NCBI GenBank assembly: GCA_964541895.1
Contig: CAZISM010000100.1
Coordinates: 1-19,655, forward strand
Origin: CAZISM01 sp964541895
GTDB lineage: Bacteria > Zhuqueibacterota > Zhuqueibacteria > Residuimicrobiales > Residuimicrobiaceae
Direction of reading: 5' to 3'
DNA length: 19,655 nucleotides
Positions within the stretch are counted from its first letter, which is position 1. The number at the start of each line of letters is the position of its first letter. Position numbers and translations under genes: made by a program. This document shows positions 12,580 to 19,655 of the stretch, one piece after another. Under the pieces are notes generated by a model. The model ran no database searches. It had not been told where the DNA came from and saw only the letters and a program-made list of their open reading frames with translations.

Positions 12580-14223
12580 CTAGAACGACCGCTGCAGACG
12601 AAAGGTCACGATGATGTCCTTGCCGTTGTGCGTGGTCGGTTTGGCAAAGTCGATACGAAAATCGCCGTCGCGGCTGGCCAGGCCCAGACCGACGTTGGTT
12701 TTGAGTTTTTTCCAGGTCAGCGTGTCAAAGCCGTCGTCCAGCGACTGGTTCTGCAGCGATTGGTCGGCGCTCTCATCCATTGGCCAGTGTTCATAGGTGC
12801 TGCGGGCGTTTTCCTGGTTGAACCAGGCGGTGCCGGAATCCATAAACAGCACCAGGTCAAAGTCATCCAGCAGGAACCAGTCGCTGCCAAAGGTGTTGAT
12901 GCGGTATTCGATGTTGGCCAGCACCATGCGGTCGCCGGTCAGGCTTTTGAAGCGGTAGCCGCGCAGGGTCGAGATGCCGCCAAGGTCGAACCAGTACATG
13001 GGCAATAGCATGCCGGAGGCAGAGCCGGCGCGCAGGCGGAGGCTCAGATTTTCGCCCCAGCCGAGCGGCTGATATCTGCGGAGGTCGACGATGGCGCGGC
13101 TGTAGTCGAAATCGCGGCCGTGGCTCACTTGGCCCTGTTCCAGAGAACCCTGCACGAACCAGCCGCGCCGGGGATCCTCCTGGTGGTCGCGGGTGTCGAT
13201 GGTCATGCTGTAGGTCATGACTTGATTCAAATCCATGGTACGGCTGCCGGCGTTGAGCGCGTAATCAAAGGGCAGGGCCGCCGGATTGGCGCGGAACTGT
13301 TTCTTGCCGCCAAAGAGGGACCATTTCGCTTTTTGCTGCAGATCGCTGATTTCGTCTTCGCTGTATTCGGCCTTGAATTGCACATGGCGGCCGATGTTCT
13401 GCGTGCCGTACACGCCATAGCCTTTGCGGCGGTAATAGTCTCTGAAATCTTCACGAATCAGGGCGGCGGCAAGACCGTTTTCGGTATCGCTGATGATCCA
13501 GCGGTCCTGGGTGTCGGTCAGGTCGTGCACCTGGCCGCCCAGCGCAAACCGAAAATCGCGTCCGATCCACCGTTCCAGGCCGACGCGATACTGGATGTGA
13601 TCGCGCACAAAAGAGTAGCCGATTTTGCCGAGCACGGCAAAACGTTTGCGCCGTTCATCCCACCAGTTGTTCTGCGGAAATTTCAGACCGAGCGTCAAGC
13701 CGTCGACGCGATTATAATCCGCATATAGTCCGTCGATGCCGTCTTCCAGGTCCCAGTCCGGCCGCCAGTTGCGCTCTCGCCGCCTTTCATAGTCTCTGCT
13801 GGTCTCGCTGGTGGCGAGATGAGTTTCCACCAGATCGCCATGAATGACCGCGCCTTCGCTGCGCCAGACCTTGCCATTTACACAGACCAGGTTGCCGGCT
13901 ATGACCGCCGCGGAATCCAGCTCGACATCGCTAAAGAGCGCCAGAACTGTTCCTTCAACCTTGCCGCTGATTCGCAGCGTGCCTTTGATAATCTCCACAT
14001 GGCCCGGGATCTGTTCATCCGCTTTTATATTGCCATCGCCGGAATAGCGGCGGACATCAACGGCCAGCGTATCCAGATATTTTTTTTCATAGGTGCGAAC
14101 GATTTGCCGTTCGCGTTTAGAGAGCTTTGCCAACGAATCGCTTTGCTGCTTGCTGCGGGCCTGGCTGACCGACCCGGACAACAGCAGTGCAGCGCACAGG
14201 AACAATTTGACAGCTGAATTCAT
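12580..14223 (-). CDS. Omp85-type outer-membrane barrel with a bactofilin-like N-terminal domain
   Basis: This 547-residue protein is probably an outer-membrane barrel. A signal peptide (residues 1-22) precedes a basic linker and, at about residues 62-133, a run of short strands with the Gly and Val spacing of bactofilin beta-helices (RISGKVEGTVLALF, AAVIAGNLVCVNGKV, GAVIHGDLVE). After a charged linker (SRDYERRRERNW) the rest alternates aromatic/hydrophobic strands. Near residue 413 it carries LGGISTLRGY, the RGY/RGF barrel-pore motif of BamA/TamA/FhaC-family proteins. The last residue is Phe (RLQRSF), the usual BAM signal. No POTRA repeat is visible. ATG 14223 is chosen because GAGGAGGT precedes it; the longer frame to 14241 would run through that site. 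I infer a secretion or assembly role or an adhesin barrel; function is open. Confidence 0.78.
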   Translation of the reverse strand: MNSAVKLFLCAALLLSGSVSQARSKQQSDSLAKLSKRERQIVRTYEKKYLDTLAVDVRRYSGDGNIKADEQIPGHVEIIKGTLRISGKVEGTVLALFSDVELDSAAVIAGNLVCVNGKVWRSEGAVIHGDLVETHLATSETSRDYERRRERNWRPDWDLEDGIDGLYADYNRVDGLTLGLKFPQNNWWDERRKRFAVLGKIGYSFVRDHIQYRVGLERWIGRDFRFALGGQVHDLTDTQDRWIISDTENGLAAALIREDFRDYYRRKGYGVYGTQNIGRHVQFKAEYSEDEISDLQQKAKWSLFGGKKQFRANPAALPFDYALNAGSRTMDLNQVMTYSMTIDTRDHQEDPRRGWFVQGSLEQGQVSHGRDFDYSRAIVDLRRYQPLGWGENLSLRLRAGSASGMLLPMYWFDLGGISTLRGYRFKSLTGDRMVLANIEYRINTFGSDWFLLDDFDLVLFMDSGTAWFNQENARSTYEHWPMDESADQSLQNQSLDDGFDTLTWKKLKTNVGLGLASRDGDFRIDFAKPTTHNGKDIIVTFRLQRSF

Positions 14224-14226
14224 ATG

Positions 14227-14234
14227 ACCTCCTC
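14227..14234 (-). promoter_or_regulatory. Ribosome binding site fixing the barrel gene start
   Basis: GAGGAGGT on the minus strand ends three bases before ATG 14223 and lies inside the longer open frame, so the shorter start is right. Confidence 0.7.
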
Positions 14235-14415
14235 TAGGCAATTGCAGCTACAATGTGTAAAGCAAGAGCAGTGCCAGAGATTACACAAAATGATGAATTG
14301 TAAAATATAGATTTAGAGCAATATTGTTCTTGCAATTTCTTTTTTGTAGTAAATTTACACGTGTAGCCGTTCAGTTTTGTAGGAAAAGTACACACACCTA
14401 AACGAGCAGAGCCAC

Positions 14416-15390
14416 TTAATCAGTACGAAGAATGGCCAGCAATTGTTGCATATCGTCGGGAAGGGGCACCTGGAAGCGGGTCAGCTCTCTGGTAGCTGGA
14501 TGTATAAAAGCCAGGGTGCGGGCGTGCAGCATTTGGCGGGGGAACTGTTTCAGCAGTTGAATGGCATATTGGGTTTGGCTGTGGTTGAGGCCGGCCAACT
14601 GTTTGGAACGGCCGCCATAGGTGGCATCGGAAAACACCGGATGGCCGATGGAGGCCATGTGCACGCGAATCTGGTGCGTTCGGCCTGTTTCCAGATTGAG
14701 TTGAACGTAGCTGGTGAGTGGCAGCGTTTCCAGCAGCTGGTAATGGGTGATGGCGTGTTTGCCGTCGGGATGGATCATCATGCGCAAGCGGTCTTTGGGA
14801 TTGCGCAGCAGCGGCGCTTCGATGCGGCCGGATTTCTGTTTGGGATGGCCCCAGATGATGGCGTGATATTCGCGCTCCATCTTGTGTTCCGACAGCTGCC
14901 GTGACAGGGCGAGATGGGTAACATCGTCCTTGGCCACCACCAGGATGCCGGAGGTGTCTTTATCCAGCCGGTGCACCAGCCCCGGTCTTTTTTCACCGCC
15001 GACGCTGGAAAGGCTGCGGCAGTGCGCCAGCAGTGCGTTGACAAGGGTGCCGCGCAGATTGGCAAAAGCCGGGTGCACCACCATGCCGGCGGCTTTGTTG
15101 ACCACGATCAGATGTTCGTCTTCATAGACGATATTCAGCGGAATGTCCTCCGCTTCCACGTTGATCGGCTCATAAGCCGGAAACAGAATCACAATGTGTT
15201 CGCCGGGCCGGATGATATAGCCGGCTTTGGTGACATGGCCGTTCACGGTGATTTTGCCGTCATCGATCAGCCGCTTGATGCGCGCCCGGGTGATGGTGGG
15301 AAGGTGGTTGGTCAGGTAGACATCCAGCCGTTCTTTCTCCTTGCCGTCGGGCACAATCATTTCCAGAGTTTTTTCTATGGTGTTGAGCAT
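14416..15390 (-). CDS. rluD: Ribosomal large-subunit pseudouridine synthase, RluD family
   Basis: This 324-residue cytoplasmic enzyme converts uridines to pseudouridine in 23S rRNA (for RluD, in the helix 69 stem-loop). Residues 18-75 form an S4 RNA-binding domain (RLDVYLTNHLPTITRARIKR). The RluA-type catalytic domain follows, with the signature HRLDKDTSGILVVAK at residues 140-154 and catalytic Asp143. Other family blocks are NKAAGMVVHP near residue 98 and TGRTHQIRVHMASIGHPVFSD in the C-terminal third. Length and layout match RluD better than RluA or RluC, but the exact target site is not provable here. The start overlaps the end of the GT39 gene by 16 bases, which suggests translational coupling; an AAGGA site sits just upstream. 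Despite a housekeeping role it lies in an envelope-type gene run. Confidence 0.9.
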   Translation of the reverse strand: MLNTIEKTLEMIVPDGKEKERLDVYLTNHLPTITRARIKRLIDDGKITVNGHVTKAGYIIRPGEHIVILFPAYEPINVEAEDIPLNIVYEDEHLIVVNKAAGMVVHPAFANLRGTLVNALLAHCRSLSSVGGEKRPGLVHRLDKDTSGILVVAKDDVTHLALSRQLSEHKMEREYHAIIWGHPKQKSGRIEAPLLRNPKDRLRMMIHPDGKHAITHYQLLETLPLTSYVQLNLETGRTHQIRVHMASIGHPVFSDATYGGRSKQLAGLNHSQTQYAIQLLKQFPRQMLHARTLAFIHPATRELTRFQVPLPDDMQQLLAILRTD

Positions 15391-17078
15391 GATTCCTTTT
15401 TATATATACGGATGTTGGGGCCAGGCCGCTCGATTGCGGCAAAGCCGGCCAGCGGCAGAAAAAACGCGTCCTGCAGATCATAGTGCGACCGGCCCTCGGC
15501 CGGCGCTGATGCCTGGACTGTATGGATCTGCTGATATCGGCTTGCCAGCAGCCGATCGATGTCAGGATCGCGCAGGTCATGGGGATAGAGGCCGGACTCG
15601 GTGGTGATGATGTAATCGGGAAGCGCCTGTTGCCGCCGGCGGCCGCAATAGAATGAACTGTCCAGCCGCGTCCACATGGCATAGACCGGCGTAGCGGATG
15701 TGGTATAGTGCTCATGGCGACGGCGATACAGTTGCGCCAGACCGGGATTGGCGGCGGCCGCAGAGTCGGAGGCAAAAAAATCCATGCTCGCCAGCGTCGC
15801 AGGCAGCTGCACCTGTGCCCAGTAGGTGGCGTGCTGATAGATGGAAGCGCCTGAGGGTACATGCGAACTCATCCATTCGGCAGCCAGCACGCGGCTGTCT
15901 TTCCGGCTCAGCAGCCGGTCGGACTGGATGACCTGGTGCAGGTTGGGCAGCAGGACTGCGCCGGCCAGCACCGGTACAGCCAGCAGGAGCAGACTGCGGC
16001 GGCGGTACCACAGGCGATCGAACAGAGACAGGGTTCCCCATGCCGCCGAAAGAGATAAAAATGGTATCAGCGGCAGAGCGTATCGGGCAAAAACAACCAG
16101 TCCGCGACCGATGACAAGATAGAACAGCAACGGAAACGCCAGCAGCACCAGACCGGGTTTGGGCGCCTGCCGCAACAACAGGAACGCGCCAACGAGAGCG
16201 AGCAGAAACAACCCCGGGCCCATTCCATACCAGAGCGAAAAAGAGGCATGATGCCACCAGCCGCGCCCCAGATCGATACCCATATGCCCGGAAGCCAGGT
16301 GCGACATTTCAAAGGAAAAGTCGCGCAGAAAAGCAGAATAATCCAGCAGGACAAACGGCGATGCAGCGATGAAAACGACGGCAAAGAGAGCGATGCACCA
16401 AAACGCCTGTTTGAGAAACGGCACCAGCTGCCGCTGCTCCAGCCAGACGGCGAAGAGGACGGGGGCGAGGCCGAACAGACCGTTGTACTTGCTGGCCGCG
16501 GCGAGGCCGGTGAAAGCAGCGGCCAGCAGGCTGAAGCGCCATTTCTTTTCTGCCAGCCGCTTCAGGCTGAAATAGACAGCGCTGACGATAAACAAGGTCA
16601 TGGTCACGTCGGTGACGCCGAAATGGCTGTCGCGGACATGCAGCGGCGCCAGCGCCAGCAGCAGGCTGGCCAGTAATCCCGTACGTTCATCCTGAAGTTT
16701 TCGTCCGATTAAGTAAACCAGATAGACCGTGGCGATGCCGGCTGCGGCTGAGAGGGTGCGGCTGATGAGGTAAAAAACCGAGGGATCAAGAAAAAAAGCG
16801 AGCGCAAAATCCTGGGCGCTGTGAAAGAAACCAAAGACCGTGCCGAAGGCGTAATAGGCGACAAATCCGGCGAAGCAGAGGTAGATGAACAGCGTGGGAT
16901 AGTTGAAAAAGTGTGGATTTAGATCGCCGTTTCCCATGCCCATGGCGACGATGATGATCATGGATTCATCCGGCCGGCAGCGTTCGTTGGGCAAACCGAA
17001 ATCCAGGCCCCAGAAGCGGACGACGGCGCTGAGGAGCAGAATGACGCTGAGAATATGTCGATGGGTCAGGTTACGCAC
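15375..17078 (-). CDS. GT39-type (GT-C fold) membrane glycosyltransferase
   Basis: This 567-residue multi-span inner-membrane protein likely uses a polyprenyl-phosphate sugar to glycosylate a periplasmic acceptor, as in PMT/ArnT/PglC-like GT-C enzymes. After the first membrane segment (HILSVILLLSAVVRFWGL) comes the loop element RPDES, an acidic catalytic-site candidate, and the phrase DLNPHFFNYPTLFIYL, typical of GT39-like proteins. About ten further hydrophobic segments follow. From about residue 350 a periplasmic C-terminal domain begins (QVIQSDRLLSRKDSR...) with YQHATYWAQVQLPATLASMDFFAS. The GTG start at 17078 leaves only six residues before the first membrane segment, so it is not likely to be longer. 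It lies 33 bases after the SMP-30-like gene and overlaps RluD. The donor sugar and acceptor are unknown. Confidence 0.85.
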   Translation of the reverse strand: MRNLTHRHILSVILLLSAVVRFWGLDFGLPNERCRPDESMIIIVAMGMGNGDLNPHFFNYPTLFIYLCFAGFVAYYAFGTVFGFFHSAQDFALAFFLDPSVFYLISRTLSAAAGIATVYLVYLIGRKLQDERTGLLASLLLALAPLHVRDSHFGVTDVTMTLFIVSAVYFSLKRLAEKKWRFSLLAAAFTGLAAASKYNGLFGLAPVLFAVWLEQRQLVPFLKQAFWCIALFAVVFIAASPFVLLDYSAFLRDFSFEMSHLASGHMGIDLGRGWWHHASFSLWYGMGPGLFLLALVGAFLLLRQAPKPGLVLLAFPLLFYLVIGRGLVVFARYALPLIPFLSLSAAWGTLSLFDRLWYRRRSLLLLAVPVLAGAVLLPNLHQVIQSDRLLSRKDSRVLAAEWMSSHVPSGASIYQHATYWAQVQLPATLASMDFFASDSAAAANPGLAQLYRRRHEHYTTSATPVYAMWTRLDSSFYCGRRRQQALPDYIITTESGLYPHDLRDPDIDRLLASRYQQIHTVQASAPAEGRSHYDLQDAFFLPLAGFAAIERPGPNIRIYKKESCSTP

Positions 17079-17111
17079 GGCGAATCACTTTATCCGGTAT
17101 GGCGGCCGGGA

Positions 17112-18023
17112 CTAGTTGGCCATGGGTGAGCAGAACAGGGCCAGTCCCGGTGTGTCCACCTGTAATTTGTATATGGCGTTGGTTTCGGTTTCGGTCAGGA
17201 ACAGAGTGTCCAGCCTGGGGCCGCCGAATTCAATGTTGGAAGGTCTTTTGCCCGGCGTGGCAATGGTCCTGTTGACAGAGCCGTCCGGGTTAAAGACATA
17301 GACAGCGCCGCCGCCGAAATGGGTCACATACAATCGGCCTTTGCGGTCAAAGGCCATGCCGTCGGGATCGCCGCCCGGCAGTTCGGCAAAGACGCGGCGA
17401 TCGCTCAGCGAACCGTCTTTGCGCACGGCAAATTGCAGAACGCGATTCATGGCGGACTCGCCGATCATTACGGTTTTGCCGTCCGCCGCAAAGGCGATGC
17501 CGTTGGGGAAGGCCAGGTCGGTGGCGACCGCTTTCACCTGCCGGGTTTTGATATCGAGGCGGTAGACCACACCGTCGCGCTTGTTGCGATCGTAGGCATT
17601 GGGATCGGTGAAATAGAGATAGCCTTTGCGGTCAAAAGCAAGGTCGTTGGGACGATGAAACGGTGCGCCGTTACAGTCAGCCGCCAGCCGTTCACTTTTT
17701 CCTGCCGGGGAAATGCGCAGGATGGCGTTGACGCCGAAATCGCAGGCAAACAGCGAGCCGTCTTTGTACACCGTCAGGCCGTTGGTCTTGGCAAAGGTAA
17801 AGGGTTCGGCGGCCGCGTAGAGAAACACACGCTGGCTGTCTTCGGCAACGCGGGCGATCCAGTTGCCGCGACAGTTGGAGGCATAAAGCGTGTTGCCGTC
17901 CCAGGCCGGTCCTTCCGGAAAGCTCAATTTATCCAGGACCAGTTGCCACGGGCTGGCGGTCTGAGCGGGGCTGCTGCTGATCCACAGCAACAGAACGAGC
18001 GCGGAAAAGAGTCTGTTATTCAT
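17112..18023 (-). CDS. Secreted SMP-30/gluconolactonase/LRE-family protein
   Basis: This 303-residue exported protein has a signal peptide (residues 1-20, ending SSSPA) and a six-bladed beta-propeller of the SMP-30 family, which includes lactonases acting on sugar lactones. Visible hallmarks are SFPEGPAWDGNTLYASN with metal-ligand candidate Glu37, FHRPNDLAFDRKGYLYFTDP near residue 131, FPNGIAFAADGKTVMIGES near residue 172, and DPDGMAFDRKGRLYVTHFGGG near residue 218. These blocks are the usual Asn/Asp metal sites of the family. A catalytic role as a lactonase is inferred, and some relatives are merely binding propellers. Its start ATGAATAA overlaps the stop of the transglutaminase-like gene by eight bases, with AAGGAG nine bases before it, so the two are coupled. 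It is followed 33 bases later by the GT39 gene. Confidence 0.88.
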   Translation of the reverse strand: MNNRLFSALVLLLWISSSPAQTASPWQLVLDKLSFPEGPAWDGNTLYASNCRGNWIARVAEDSQRVFLYAAAEPFTFAKTNGLTVYKDGSLFACDFGVNAILRISPAGKSERLAADCNGAPFHRPNDLAFDRKGYLYFTDPNAYDRNKRDGVVYRLDIKTRQVKAVATDLAFPNGIAFAADGKTVMIGESAMNRVLQFAVRKDGSLSDRRVFAELPGGDPDGMAFDRKGRLYVTHFGGGAVYVFNPDGSVNRTIATPGKRPSNIEFGGPRLDTLFLTETETNAIYKLQVDTPGLALFCSPMAN

Positions 18024-18663
18024 GATTCTGCTCCTTATCGGGCCAGTATATGCCTGCCTGATTGGCGCCGTGCTGGCCGGCCTGATAGCTGCGTTCGTCT
18101 ATGGGCTGCAGCCGTTTTATCATTCTCTTGCTCAACAGCGGATAGTAACGCACGTGATCCAGCTGATCCGAAATCACGTCAGCCGGCTCGTCGCGACGCA
18201 TCCAGTCGAGGTGATCGAAACGACTCAGGTCGAGCGGAGCGGTATAGCCGCGCAGGCTTTTGGCATACTCCATGTTGTAATAGCTTTCAAAGTAGGTCAA
18301 CACCAGTTCGCGCAGAGAACGATGGATGGGTTCGCGGAAGCGCAGGCCGACGAAATTGGATTTGGCGACCGCACCCCAGCAGCCGTCCACCTTGTAGAGC
18401 GCAAGGAGATGATCGTCGTCGCGCCAGGCCTGCAGGTCGATGATCAGCGGCGGAAAACCGAGGCGCCGCAGCGCCGCTGCGGCAAAGAGGGCGCCATCGA
18501 AACAATGGGCTTGCTGATCCGCCAGCACCCGGCGCGGACAGCGATAGAACGAATCGGCGCTGTAGGTGAGGCTGTCCAGATATCTCTGAATGGCGGCGGG
18601 AGAGTTCAATGCGCTAAAGCGCTCCTGTTCTGCAAGGGTCCAAAAACTGGTCCACTTTTTCAT
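18016..18663 (-). CDS. Transglutaminase-like protein of unknown function
   Basis: This 215-residue protein (counted from ATG 18663) has no signal peptide and looks cytoplasmic. Its core resembles the transglutaminase/cysteine-protease fold: AHCFDGALFAAAALRRLG at about residues 52-68 with candidate nucleophile Cys54, then DDDHLLALY with candidate His85, then WGAVAKSN near residue 96, which could carry the third polar residue. Further on are FREPIHRSLRELVLTYFESY and a loosely conserved C-terminal half without obvious features. I recall similar proteins as uncharacterised, so no substrate is assigned. The frame extends 22 codons upstream to ATG 18729 but without a ribosome site; the shorter start has a weak TAGAG at the right distance. 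It begins a tightly packed run, and its last eight bases are the start of the SMP-30-like gene. Confidence 0.6.
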   Translation of the reverse strand: MKKWTSFWTLAEQERFSALNSPAAIQRYLDSLTYSADSFYRCPRRVLADQQAHCFDGALFAAAALRRLGFPPLIIDLQAWRDDDHLLALYKVDGCWGAVAKSNFVGLRFREPIHRSLRELVLTYFESYYNMEYAKSLRGYTAPLDLSRFDHLDWMRRDEPADVISDQLDHVRYYPLLSKRMIKRLQPIDERSYQAGQHGANQAGIYWPDKEQNHE

Positions 18664-18793
18664 CTTAAACTCTATTACGTGATATGAGTCACTATTTGGT
18701 TGCAGACATCTGCTTATTTTAGGCAGCATTCCGCACAGATCATAGCCCGAAGGTGGCCGATACCAGGTGTAGGATGGGATGTGTCGAGTTCGG

Positions 18794-19655
18794 TTATCCT
18801 TCGGGTTTTATTATAGCCACCGGCGCCTCCTGCGCATCTGGCCCGCCTGTTTTTTCCTGAACCATGCTGATACTTCTCAACGTCACCGCAATCAACACGA
18901 TGGTACCGCCCACAGCGGACCAGAATCCCGGTTTTTCGCCGATGAACACCAGGGCCAGTATGGGATTGGCTATGGGTTCGAGACACATGATCAGGATGGA
19001 TTCCAGCGCCGTCACATGGGACACCGCTTTGGTGTAGAGCAGGTAGGGTAAACCCAGCTGAACCACTCCCAGAACCAGCAGAAAAAACAGGCTTTTCATG
19101 TCCGGAAACGCCTGTACCAGGAACGGCAGACTGAGGAGCGTGGTCAGGATATTACCCAGAAACACCGCCCGCAACGGCGACTGTTCGTGGCCTTTACGCA
19201 GCAGCATGACAAACCAGGCAAAACAAAAGCCGCTCAACAGGGCGGCAAGATCGCCCCACCTTTGCGCCGCAGAGATCTCATCTTTGAAAAACAGCACGAT
19301 GCCGGCCAGAACCGCCGACAGCGCCAGCCAGTCGATCGATCGCACCCGTTCTTTGAGAAACCAGATGCCGAGAACCGCCACCCAGATGGGTGCCGTGTAC
19401 TGCAGCAAAATCGCATTGGCCGCTGTGGTCATCTTGTTGGCGATGACAAAGGTGACTACGGTGCCGACATATGCCAGCGCGTTGAACACCTGCAAGCGAT
19501 TCCAGTGTGTGTTGCGAGCGGGCAGAAAAAACGAGAGAAAAACAGCCGTAATGAAACTGCGGTAGCCGGCAATCGCCACCGGGTGCAATTGCACCTGTTT
19601 AATCAATACGCCACCCAGACTCCAGAGCAGTGCGGACAGCAGCACGAAAACGATC
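18794..19655 (-). CDS. DMT-family (EamA) transporter, N-terminus cut by the window edge
   Basis: This is a drug/metabolite transporter of the ten-helix EamA type, probably an exporter of a small metabolite or amino acid across the inner membrane. The frame stays open to the last base, and the visible part begins within helix 1 (VLLSALLWSLGGVLIK), so only a few residues are missing; GTG 19645 is not a natural start. Two EamA repeats are seen. The first ends near GIVLFFKDEI and includes YTAPIWVAVLGIWFLKERV; the second includes ALESILIMCLEPIANPILALVFIGEKPGFWSAVGGTIVLIAV. The matching ExxxNP-type blocks of each repeat are typical. The substrate cannot be named. A 130-base gap without a visible terminator separates it from the transglutaminase-like gene downstream. 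Confidence 0.88.
   Translation of the reverse strand, partial: IVFVLLSALLWSLGGVLIKQVQLHPVAIAGYRSFITAVFLSFFLPARNTHWNRLQVFNALAYVGTVVTFVIANKMTTAANAILLQYTAPIWVAVLGIWFLKERVRSIDWLALSAVLAGIVLFFKDEISAAQRWGDLAALLSGFCFAWFVMLLRKGHEQSPLRAVFLGNILTTLLSLPFLVQAFPDMKSLFFLLVLGVVQLGLPYLLYTKAVSHVTALESILIMCLEPIANPILALVFIGEKPGFWSAVGGTIVLIAVTLRSISMVQEKTGGPDAQEAPVAIIKPEG

Noticed and set aside
17319..18443. Long plus-strand open frame (374 codons) opposite the SMP-30-like and transglutaminase-like genes
   Set aside because: Its product has no recognisable motif and spans two real genes on the other strand that show clear family signatures.

Overview
This window looks like chromosomal DNA from a Gram-negative (two-membrane), respiratory bacterium that is rich in multiheme cytochromes. 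The evidence is an LPS-type heptosyltransferase, an Omp85-type outer-membrane barrel, and secreted c-type cytochromes with 4, 11 and 19 CxxCH sites. The mix resembles poorly cultured FCB-group or KSB1/Calditrichota-like lineages, but that placement is inferred from gene content only. No mobile element, CRISPR array, tRNA or rRNA was found. Both window edges cut a gene.

Left part (1-4957, plus strand): the 3' portion of a GT9 heptosyltransferase, a YacP-like NYN-domain protein, and an overlapping sensor histidine kinase followed by its NtrC-type sigma-54 response regulator. A secreted tetraheme cytochrome of the c554 type follows and ends at a clear rho-independent terminator.

Centre (4958-10428): a stack of inverted repeats, then a minus-strand pair that is the most distinctive part of the window. 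It consists of an 11-heme and a 19-heme cytochrome c, each fused to a C-terminal di-heme cytochrome b561/FdnI-like membrane module. The likely role is electron exchange between the quinone pool and a periplasmic heme wire, with the tetraheme protein as a possible soluble partner. No catalytic reductase subunit is present. The 19-heme protein is built from an approximately 246-residue, eight-heme unit repeated twice plus a three-heme remainder. The divergent gene to the right encodes a secreted HMA heavy-metal-binding protein with a Cys-rich tail.

Right part (10816-19655, mostly minus strand): an envelope block made of a polytopic membrane protein, a DUF4097-like beta-helix protein, and an Omp85-type barrel whose N-terminal extension looks like a bactofilin beta-helix instead of POTRA domains. 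It is followed upstream by a tightly packed, overlapping run encoding a transglutaminase-like protein, an SMP-30/gluconolactonase-like secreted protein, a GT39-type membrane glycosyltransferase and an RluD-family pseudouridine synthase. A DMT-family transporter is cut by the right edge.
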